From: Marinilabiliales bacterium
GTDB taxonomy: Bacteria; Bacteroidota; Bacteroidia; Bacteroidales; F082
Direction: 5' to 3'
Length of the DNA: 13,391 nucleotides
Assembly: GCA_002869465.1 (NCBI GenBank)
Contig: PKSW01000204.1
Coordinates: forward strand, 1-13,391
Positions within the stretch are counted from its first letter, which is position 1; every line of letters begins with the position of its first letter. The notes below the pieces were generated by a model, which was not told where the DNA came from, ran no database searches, and saw nothing but the letters and a program-made list of their open reading frames with translations. The translations under genes were made by a program, and so were the position numbers. Shown piece after piece: positions 7,664 to 13,391 of the stretch.

Positions 7664-8338
7664 ATGGCATATAACCTGCAATCCTATTTCGAAATGAGAT
7701 TTAAGGGCACCAAAGTTGCTCCAATGAAAAAAAATGCATTCATCACCTTTTCCCGCCAAACCGGCTGTAATGGAACCGGCATTGCGATCGATTTGGTTAA
7801 AGCGCTAAAAGCCGAAGGCCATACCTGGACCTTTATGAACAAAGAAGTACTTGAAGCAGCAGCCAATAAACTGCGTGTTGATCCTTCACGAATTAAATAC
7901 GTTTTTGAAAACAGGAAAAAAACACACGTTGATGAAGTCCTGTCGGCACTATCAAGCAAATACTATAAAAGTGATAAAAAAGTGCGTAAAACCATTAGTG
8001 AAGTGATCCGTCATTATGCTGCACAAGGAAATATTATCATTATTGGCCGTGCCGGGGTTGCCACGACTTCTGATTTGCAGGGAGGCCTTCATATCAGGTT
8101 TACGGCACCTTATGAGTGGCGGCTTAGTGCACTTAAAAAGCGAAGTGAGTTTAAAGACGAAGATGTGGCTGCATTCATCAAAAAACACGATGCAAAAAAA
8201 AGAATGCTGATCGAAGACTTTTGCGGTAAAGACCTACATGAGATTCAGTTTGACCTGATGATGAATTGCGCTGCTTTCACACGACAACAAATCGTTGCCA
8301 TGATCATAGAAGCCATGAAATGGAAAAACATGATTTGA
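7664..8338 (+). CDS. Cytidylate-kinase-like family protein (AAA_33/Cytidylate_kin2 type)
   Basis: This 224-residue protein resembles the cytidylate-kinase-like (PF13189) group common in Bacteroidota. FITFSRQTGCNGTGIAIDLV (about residues 26-45) occupies the P-loop position, and WTFMNKEVLEAAANKL, which follows, fits the family's 'yDrEli' region. A further NIIIIGRAG strand lies at about 121-129, with a lid-like Arg/Lys-rich segment (LSALKKR, AKKRMLIEDF) after it. The loop GCNGTG lacks the GK[ST] lysine of a classical Walker A. That is normal for this subgroup but leaves kinase activity and substrate unproven. I chose ATG 7664 over TTG 7625 because of the promoter and because homologues carry a similar short helical N-terminus; ATG 7724 is a shorter alternative. 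It has its own promoter and is probably monocistronic. The family call is moderately firm; the substrate is unknown. Confidence 0.8.
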   Translation: MAYNLQSYFEMRFKGTKVAPMKKNAFITFSRQTGCNGTGIAIDLVKALKAEGHTWTFMNKEVLEAAANKLRVDPSRIKYVFENRKKTHVDEVLSALSSKYYKSDKKVRKTISEVIRHYAAQGNIIIIGRAGVATTSDLQGGLHIRFTAPYEWRLSALKKRSEFKDEDVAAFIKKHDAKKRMLIEDFCGKDLHEIQFDLMMNCAAFTRQQIVAMIIEAMKWKNMI

Positions 8339-8381
8339 CAAAATTACCTTCAAAACAGTATCTCCTCCAAGATTATTATTG

Positions 8382-8389
8382 TACATTTG
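8382..8389 (+). promoter_or_regulatory. Candidate -7 element for the downstream lipoprotein gene
   Basis: TACATTTG is a perfect TAnnTTTG match. Transcription would begin near 8395, about 32 nt before the ATG at 8427. No TTTG is present at the expected -33 distance, so support comes from the -7 box and its placement in an 88-bp intergenic gap. It also disfavours a TTG start at 8379. Confidence 0.45.
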
Positions 8390-8426
8390 GCAATTGAAAA
8401 TTTGTCAGTTTAGAAGAATCGCGGCC

Positions 8427-9422
8427 ATGAAAAAAAAACGTACTTCATTCATCTTCTTTATTTTAGGAATCCTTCTCTTTACTCGCTGCAGTAACGAAGT
8501 TGATCTTTATGCTGATTATAAAGACATCACGATCGTTTACGGAGTGCTCAATGCAAGCGAAGATACTTCATGGATAAAAATTACAAAAGCATTTTCAGGT
8601 CCCGGGAATGCCCTTATTATTGCCCACAATCCTGATTCCAGCAACTACCCGTATAAACTTAATGCAACTTTAAATGGCCGGGTTAATAGCAACGATTTAC
8701 CTCCCATAAGCCTTGATACCATGACCATTTACCACAAACTGGAGGGCGATTCAGTATTCTACTATCCAAAACAGCTCATGTACTTTACAACAGAACCGTT
8801 GGATGTAAATGCGACATATACACTAAATATTGAGAATAAGCAACAGACCACCAGTGCAGTAACACCCTTAATCGGCAACTTTACCATTACATACCCATTC
8901 AACACCATGGATTTCATGTTTGATCATGATATCAAATGGAATTCTGTTAAAAATGCAAAACGTTACGAAGTAACTACCATATTCAATTATAAAGAATTTC
9001 TTCCGGGAACTTATGAGTACACACTGAACCTTTTTATAAACCTGAAAAGTATTTACACCAATCCTGTGCAAGTATCAAAAGATACAGAAGGTGGTGAGAA
9101 TATGGAACTTCCTTATAAAGGGGAAAACTTTTTTACGGAATTGGAAAACAAACTCGAAGATATCCCAAATGTCCAGCGATGGACAGGGCCAGTAGATGTA
9201 ATGATCAGTGCGGGATCAGAAGTATTACATTACTACATTGAAATAAACGATGCCGCTGCCAACTCGATATTACAGGAGCTTCCCAACTATACCAATATAA
9301 ATAATGGAACGGGCATATTTGCCTCACGCCATAGCGTGGTTAAATCCACGAAACTATCTGGTGCTACTGAACGCACGTTGGTTGAAGATTATAACCTCGG
9401 TTTTAAATACAAAACCAAGTAA
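8427..9422 (+). CDS. Putative lipoprotein, DUF4249-like, function unknown
   Basis: This is a 331-residue protein when started at ATG 8427. An upstream TTG at 8379 would add 16 residues ahead of the signal peptide and is unlikely. The N-terminus MKKKRTSFIFFILGILLFTRC is a basic, hydrophobic lipoprotein-type signal with candidate lipidated Cys21. Arg at the -1 position is unusual for a lipobox, which favours Gly, Ala or Ser. After the cysteine the sequence NEVDLYADYKDITIVYGVLN resembles the start of the DUF4249 lipoproteins often found in Bacteroidota. Alternating beta-strand patterns (for example LDVNATYTLNIENKQQTTSA) suggest immunoglobulin-like folds. The C-terminus has a NNGTGIFASRHS segment as in that group. 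The likely location is the outer membrane, possibly at the surface. It is a single gene between the kinase-like gene and dnaK. The DUF4249 link is by resemblance only. Confidence 0.72.
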   Translation: MKKKRTSFIFFILGILLFTRCSNEVDLYADYKDITIVYGVLNASEDTSWIKITKAFSGPGNALIIAHNPDSSNYPYKLNATLNGRVNSNDLPPISLDTMTIYHKLEGDSVFYYPKQLMYFTTEPLDVNATYTLNIENKQQTTSAVTPLIGNFTITYPFNTMDFMFDHDIKWNSVKNAKRYEVTTIFNYKEFLPGTYEYTLNLFINLKSIYTNPVQVSKDTEGGENMELPYKGENFFTELENKLEDIPNVQRWTGPVDVMISAGSEVLHYYIEINDAAANSILQELPNYTNINNGTGIFASRHSVVKSTKLSGATERTLVEDYNLGFKYKTK

Positions 9423-9488
9423 TAAACTACATGCTTTAAACTTTCTGATCGGCAATACACATTGAGGTAAATTCTCTTCAACTGTCTT

Positions 9489-9519
9489 TTTGTCACCAAT
9501 TTTTTCAATCCTATCCTTT
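9489..9519 (+). promoter_or_regulatory. Weak candidate promoter for dnaK
   Basis: TTTG (9489-9492) is followed, after exactly 19 bases, by TATCCTTT (9512-9519). The spacing is ideal, but the -7 box matches only four of the six fixed positions of TAnnTTTG. No CIRCE element (TTAGCACTC-N9-GAGTGCTAA) is present in the 180-bp gap, so HrcA control at this gene is not supported. Confidence 0.25.
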
Positions 9520-9586
9520 ACTTTCCTTTGGCATAATGATTGTCAACTCATTATTCAAATAATAAAAATATTCATTGAAAAAAATT

Positions 9587-9594
9587 AGAAAGGA
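9587..9594 (+). promoter_or_regulatory. Shine-Dalgarno of dnaK
   Basis: AGAAAGGA lies 8 bases before the ATG at 9603 and can pair with the 3' end of 16S rRNA. It is the only clear ribosome binding site in front of a gene in this window, and it fixes the start at 9603, which gives the conserved MGKIIGIDLG N-terminus. Confidence 0.7.
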
Positions 9595-9602
9595 TACATA
9601 AT

Positions 9603-11519
9603 ATGGGAAAAATAATTGGAATCGACTTAGGAACAACCAACTCATGTGTTGCTGTAATGGAAGGTAACGAACCGGTTGTTATTTCTAATAACGAAGGTCG
9701 TCGTACAACACCATCCATTGTTGCATTTACTGAGAATGGTGAGCGCAAGGTGGGTGACCCAGCAAAAAGACAGGCTATTACCAATCCAACGAAAACCATT
9801 TCTTCTATTAAGCGTTTTATGGGAAATAAGTTCTCAGAAGTTGAAAAGGAGTCCAAAAGGGTGCCTTACAAAGTGGTAAAAGGTGATAATGACACTCCAC
9901 GTGTTAAAATAGATGATCGTTTGTATACCCCGCAGGAAATTTCTGCTATGGTATTGCAAAAAATGAAAAAAACGGCTGAAGATTATCTTGGCCAAACGGT
10001 TACTGAAGCAGTTATCACAGTTCCGGCATATTTTAACGATTCGCAGCGTCAGGCTACAAAAGAGGCTGGTGAGATTGCTGGTTTAACTGTTAAAAGGATC
10101 ATCAATGAGCCAACCGCCGCTGCACTGGCATACGGCCTTGACAAAAAAGAGCATGATGGCAAAATTGCCGTATTCGATTTGGGTGGAGGTACATTTGATA
10201 TTTCTATTCTGGAATTAGGTGATGGCGTTTTTGAAGTAAAATCAACAAACGGAAATACACACCTCGGTGGTGATGATTTTGATGGCGTACTCATCGACTG
10301 GTTAGCTGATGAATTCAAGAAAGACGAAGGACTGGATTTAAGAAAAGATCCAATGGCTTTGCAGCGTTTGAAAGAAGCTTCAGAAAAAGCCAAGATTGAA
10401 TTATCAAGCGCTAGCGAAACTGAGATCAACCTGCCATACATTATGCCGGTGGATGGTGTACCCAAACACCTGGTTCGCAAATTGACCCGTTCAAAATTTG
10501 AGCAGTTAACTGATTCTCTGATCCAGGCTACTATTGCACCTTGTAAAGCTGCGTTGAAAGATGCAGGTTTATCAGCATCTGATATTGATGATGTTATTTT
10601 GGTTGGAGGTTCTACGCGTATTCCTGCCATTCAGAAAGTGGTAAAGGATTTCTTCGGAAAAGAGCCTTCAAAAGGCGTAAATCCTGATGAGGTTGTAGCA
10701 ATTGGTGCAGCCATCCAGGGTGGTGTTTTAACAGGTGAAGTAAAGGATGTATTGTTGCTGGATGTTACACCATTATCATTAGGTATTGAAACCTTGGGTG
10801 GTGTAATGACCAAGTTGATTGAATCGAATACAACCATCCCGACAAAAAAATCAGAAACATTCTCGACAGCAGCTGACAACCAGCCCTCTGTTGAAATCCA
10901 TGTATTGCAGGGTGAAAGGCCCATGGCCAATCAAAACAAAAGTATCGGACGTTTCCACTTAGATGGCATTCCACCTTCGCCAAGAGGCATACCTCAAATT
11001 GAAGTAACTTTTGATATCGACTCAAACGGTATCCTGCATGTAAATGCGAAAGATAAGGCTACGGGTAAATCACAAAGTATCCGTATCGAAGCTTCTTCAG
11101 GATTATCAGAAGACGAGATCAAAAAAATGAAGGATGAAGCAGAAGCACATGCTGAAGAAGATAAAAAAGCGAAAGAAAAAATTGATAAGCTGAACAGTGC
11201 GGATGCCATGATATTCCAAACCGAGAAGCAGATTAAAGAGTATGGAGATAAACTGCCGGCCGATAAGAAAGCGGAAATTGAAGGCGTGCTGGAAGAATTA
11301 AAAACCGCTCACAAAAGCCAGGATATTCCGGCTATTGATGCCGCTATGGAAAAACTGAATGGCATCTGGCAGCAAGCCAGCCAGGAGATGTATAAAGAAA
11401 CTGGCGGTCAAACTCCTCCGGAAGGCGGAGCCGGGAATGCCGGTGATGGCGGTTCTTCTGGTGGAGACGATGGTGAAGTTACCGATGTTGACTTTGAGGA
11501 AGTAGACGACAAAAAATAA
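9603..11519 (+). CDS. dnaK: Molecular chaperone DnaK (Hsp70)
   Basis: This 638-residue Hsp70 has normal length and is a cytosolic ATP-driven chaperone that cycles with DnaJ and GrpE. Neither partner gene is in the window. The nucleotide-binding domain carries phosphate-1 IDLGTTNS (7-14), VPAYFNDSQRQATKEAGEIA (140-159), phosphate-2 VFDLGGGTFDIS (190-201) and the adenosine motif VILVGGSTRIPAIQK (331-345). The interdomain linker is VLLLDV (383-388). The substrate-binding beta domain follows (about 389-500), then the helical lid (about 501-600). A Gly-rich disordered tail ends in DVDFEEVDDKK, the usual bacterial C-terminus. The extra segment at about 75-100 is the one found in Gram-negative DnaKs. 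A clear Shine-Dalgarno precedes the start and a strong terminator follows the stop by 19 bp, so the gene is probably monocistronic and highly expressed. Confidence 0.99.
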   Translation: MGKIIGIDLGTTNSCVAVMEGNEPVVISNNEGRRTTPSIVAFTENGERKVGDPAKRQAITNPTKTISSIKRFMGNKFSEVEKESKRVPYKVVKGDNDTPRVKIDDRLYTPQEISAMVLQKMKKTAEDYLGQTVTEAVITVPAYFNDSQRQATKEAGEIAGLTVKRIINEPTAAALAYGLDKKEHDGKIAVFDLGGGTFDISILELGDGVFEVKSTNGNTHLGGDDFDGVLIDWLADEFKKDEGLDLRKDPMALQRLKEASEKAKIELSSASETEINLPYIMPVDGVPKHLVRKLTRSKFEQLTDSLIQATIAPCKAALKDAGLSASDIDDVILVGGSTRIPAIQKVVKDFFGKEPSKGVNPDEVVAIGAAIQGGVLTGEVKDVLLLDVTPLSLGIETLGGVMTKLIESNTTIPTKKSETFSTAADNQPSVEIHVLQGERPMANQNKSIGRFHLDGIPPSPRGIPQIEVTFDIDSNGILHVNAKDKATGKSQSIRIEASSGLSEDEIKKMKDEAEAHAEEDKKAKEKIDKLNSADAMIFQTEKQIKEYGDKLPADKKAEIEGVLEELKTAHKSQDIPAIDAAMEKLNGIWQQASQEMYKETGGQTPPEGGAGNAGDGGSSGGDDGEVTDVDFEEVDDKK

Positions 11520-11538
11520 AATTCATAAATTGATACGT

Positions 11539-11566
11539 AAAGGCAGCCCATTGGCTGCCTTTTTTT
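11539..11566 (+). terminator. Rho-independent terminator of dnaK
   Basis: GGCAGCC (11542-11548) pairs perfectly with GGCTGCC (11553-11559) around a CATT loop. The stem is extended by three A-T pairs (AAA 11539-11541 with TTT 11560-11562), and the T-run continues to 11566. It starts 19 bp after the dnaK stop codon and is the only strong intrinsic terminator in the window. Confidence 0.93.
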
Positions 11567-11601
11567 GTTGATTATTTCTCATAAGTTTTCCCCAATTATT
11601 T

Positions 11602-11632
11602 TTTGCATCACCATAATTTTATACTACTTTAG
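11602..11632 (+). promoter_or_regulatory. Candidate promoter of the 3'-terminal secreted-protein gene
   Basis: TTTG (11602-11605), an exact 19-base spacer and TACTTTAG (11625-11632) match the Bacteroidota promoter layout with one mismatch in the -7 box (A for the last T). Transcription would start near 11638. That leaves an unusually long (about 115 nt) very AT-rich leader before the ATG at 11754, in contrast to the 10-30 nt leaders predicted elsewhere in the window. Confidence 0.5.
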
Positions 11633-11753
11633 TAAACCTTTTCTGAAGAAACAGCCATTGATGATTTAACAATCTGTTAATGAGGAAAAACAAGCCCAAT
11701 TAAATTGAATTCTTTTAATTTGAAATAAATATTTAATAATTAAAATTGATACT

Positions 11754-13391
11754 ATGATGAAAAAATTACTTTTTATTTTAACGGCCATGTTTATCAGCAT
11801 ATGGGCCATTGGCCAGAATGCATGGATAAATGAGATACATTATGATAATCTTAGTGGTGATGTTAATGAATTTGTTGAAGTTATTATTGAAAACCCGGGA
11901 AACTATACACTCTCAGATTTTGAGGTTTATAAATATAATGGAAATAATGGCGCTGTTTATGGTAATGATGATTTAAGTTCCTTTATTGCTGGTGTTACAA
12001 ATGGAAACTTCACTATTTATTATCTTATTTTCCCCGCAAATGTAATTCAGAATGGATCACCTGATGGTTTAGCACTTACCTTCCAAGGAGTCGTTATTTC
12101 AGGGCAATTTTTAAGCTATGAAGGTGAATTAACTGCTAGTGATGGTCCTGCATTTGGTATGACATCTATCGACATCGGTGTAAGTGAACCTGGCGACAGT
12201 CCAGTAGGAGAATCTCTTCAATTATCTGGAACTGGAGAAATATATGACGATTTTACCTGGCAGGAACCTGCAGCCGAAACCCCAGGCGCATTAAATAACG
12301 GACAAACATTGGGCGCATTCGTGCCCGACCCAGAACCCACCAACTACCCAACTGATTTTACTGCAACGGTTGATGTGAATGACATAGATGTAACCTGGAC
12401 GAATGACGAAGCCGGACCCCAATTACCAAGTGGGTACCTGGTATTAGCAAAGTATGAATGGGCAGATGATTTCACTTTACCTGTTGACGGCGTTCCGGTT
12501 GAAAACGATTGGAACTTTACAGATGATGGTTATTACGCAAATAATATATTCGGAGATAACGAAGAGAATTTATTTATGTTTCTTGATGTTAATATGGGCT
12601 ATGACTTTGCTATTTTCCCTTACACAAATTCAGGTGAATTTATTGATTACAAAACTGATGGGGCATATCCCACGGCTTTTGGTTTAACAGACAATGTCTA
12701 CTTCTCATTTGAAGAGTATTTTAATGATATATCAAATAGAAGTGGAATGACTTATTATAGCGTTATCGGTGATGATCAGAGTTGGAATGAAATTGATTGG
12801 AATGGGAACCCTCCCGGAGCTATGAGAATGAATGGCTATTCCGGAGGGACACAAGACAATGAAGATTGGGCAATAACCCAACAGGTTACCGCTACTTCCT
12901 ATTCAAATCTTTATATACGTTTTGATCAGTATACTAATTTCGGAGATCCTCCTAATGGTTTGTCATTGTGGGTTTCAACAGATTATACAGGTGGTGATCC
13001 ATCTGCAAATGGAACTTGGGAAGAAATAACTGATCGCATAGAGTTTCCGACTTCTAACAGTACTTATACTACTTCTGGTAGTGCTGATGTTTCTGATTAT
13101 ATCAGTGCAACCACTTATTTTGCGTTCAAATACGAAAGCAATGGTTCAATCGCAGCAGTAGACTGGAGAATTGATAATATTCAGGTATACTCATATGTAC
13201 CAACAATCGAGGTTACTTATCCTAATGGTGGTGAAACGCTTTACCAGGGACAGCAAGTCGATATTACCTGGGATCACGAATTCTGGGTAGAAGAAACTGT
13301 CGCACTATATCTGCAACAAGGCGATGGAAAAGACCTTACGTTGATTACGGAAAGTACACCTGTGGCTGACGGCTCCTACACATGGACAGTA
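11754..13391 (+). CDS. Secreted multidomain surface protein (lamin-tail, FN3-like, choice-of-anchor J-like, Kre9/KNH-like domains), 3' truncated
   Basis: The frame runs open from ATG 11754 to the window edge: 546 codons with no stop. Residues 1-20 are a signal peptide (MMKKLLFILTAMFISIWAIG). Residues about 22-185 look like a lamin tail domain, from AWINEIHYDN and EFVEVIIEN to the characteristic end ETPGALNNGQ. Residues about 196-306 resemble a fibronectin type III module (PTDFTATVDVNDIDVTW). Residues about 312-480 resemble the choice-of-anchor-J/cleaved-adhesin fold, including AMRMNGYSGG, EDWAITQQV and VDWRIDNIQVY. From about 484 a Ser-Thr-rich Kre9/KNH-like module begins (EVTYPNGGETLYQGQQVDIT). 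In Bacteroidota this architecture usually ends in a type IX secretion C-terminal domain, which would lie outside the window. The likely role is a cell-surface or released adhesin or hydrolase-associated protein; no catalytic residues are visible. ATG 11757 is an equivalent start. Confidence 0.85.
   Translation, partial: MMKKLLFILTAMFISIWAIGQNAWINEIHYDNLSGDVNEFVEVIIENPGNYTLSDFEVYKYNGNNGAVYGNDDLSSFIAGVTNGNFTIYYLIFPANVIQNGSPDGLALTFQGVVISGQFLSYEGELTASDGPAFGMTSIDIGVSEPGDSPVGESLQLSGTGEIYDDFTWQEPAAETPGALNNGQTLGAFVPDPEPTNYPTDFTATVDVNDIDVTWTNDEAGPQLPSGYLVLAKYEWADDFTLPVDGVPVENDWNFTDDGYYANNIFGDNEENLFMFLDVNMGYDFAIFPYTNSGEFIDYKTDGAYPTAFGLTDNVYFSFEEYFNDISNRSGMTYYSVIGDDQSWNEIDWNGNPPGAMRMNGYSGGTQDNEDWAITQQVTATSYSNLYIRFDQYTNFGDPPNGLSLWVSTDYTGGDPSANGTWEEITDRIEFPTSNSTYTTSGSADVSDYISATTYFAFKYESNGSIAAVDWRIDNIQVYSYVPTIEVTYPNGGETLYQGQQVDITWDHEFWVEETVALYLQQGDGKDLTLITESTPVADGSYTWTV

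Noticed and set aside
9423..9602. CIRCE/HrcA operator before dnaK
   Set aside because: No copy of TTAGCACTC-N9-GAGTGCTAA or a near match is present; only weak AT-rich inverted repeats such as TTATT/AATAA around 9551-9565 are seen.
10049..10630. 193-codon open frame antisense to dnaK, and similar antisense frames at 10631-11209
   Set aside because: Their composition is a shadow of the highly conserved dnaK frame, with no recognisable domain or start signals.
12454..12687. Short open frame on the plus strand inside the terminal gene
   Set aside because: It is out of frame within a continuous 546-codon reading frame with recognisable domains.
1..13391. CRISPR arrays, tRNA/rRNA genes, transposases, integrases or long repeats
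   Set aside because: No regularly spaced repeats, cloverleaf-like genes, mobile-element proteins or long direct or inverted repeats were seen; the region reads as core chromosome.

Overview
The window looks like ordinary chromosomal DNA from a member of the Bacteroidota. The evidence is AT-rich intergenic DNA, TAnnTTTG-type -7 promoter elements, almost no Shine-Dalgarno sequences, Bacteroidota-style lipoproteins, and a modular secreted protein of the kind common in this phylum. It holds eleven complete or nearly complete protein genes plus one cut by the right edge. I see no rRNA, tRNA, CRISPR array, insertion sequence or prophage.

Layout: (1) At the left edge is the 3' part of cinA (+), which converges on a four-gene minus-strand run. 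(2) That run, in transcription order, is a 6-pyruvoyl-tetrahydropterin-synthase-type gene, folE, a Bax-inhibitor-1 family membrane protein and fabD. Its gaps are 62, 23 and 12 bp, so it may be one operon read from a promoter near 3751. (3) A 185-bp divergent region carries back-to-back -7 elements. (4) A plus-strand run follows: serS, a small lipoprotein overlapping it by 4 bp, and a 624-aa secreted TPR protein one base further on. (5) Next are two plus-strand genes, each with its own candidate promoter: a cytidylate-kinase-like protein and a DUF4249-like lipoprotein. (6) dnaK follows, with the only clear Shine-Dalgarno of the window and a strong intrinsic terminator. (7) The window ends inside a large secreted multidomain protein: signal peptide, lamin-tail-like, FN3-like, choice-of-anchor-J-like and Kre9/KNH-like domains.

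How the genes work together: FolE makes 7,8-dihydroneopterin triphosphate from GTP, and the neighbouring PTPS-type enzyme acts on that product, so these two form a real pathway pair. Most other genes are housekeeping (NMN/damage metabolism, fatty-acid synthesis, tRNA charging, chaperone) without an obvious shared function. The lipoprotein/TPR pair after serS is probably a co-expressed envelope module of unknown role. I found no convincing new biological system. The points most worth following up are the animal-type PTPS signature, the unrecognised envelope pair, the kinase-like protein without a Walker A lysine, and the truncated surface protein.
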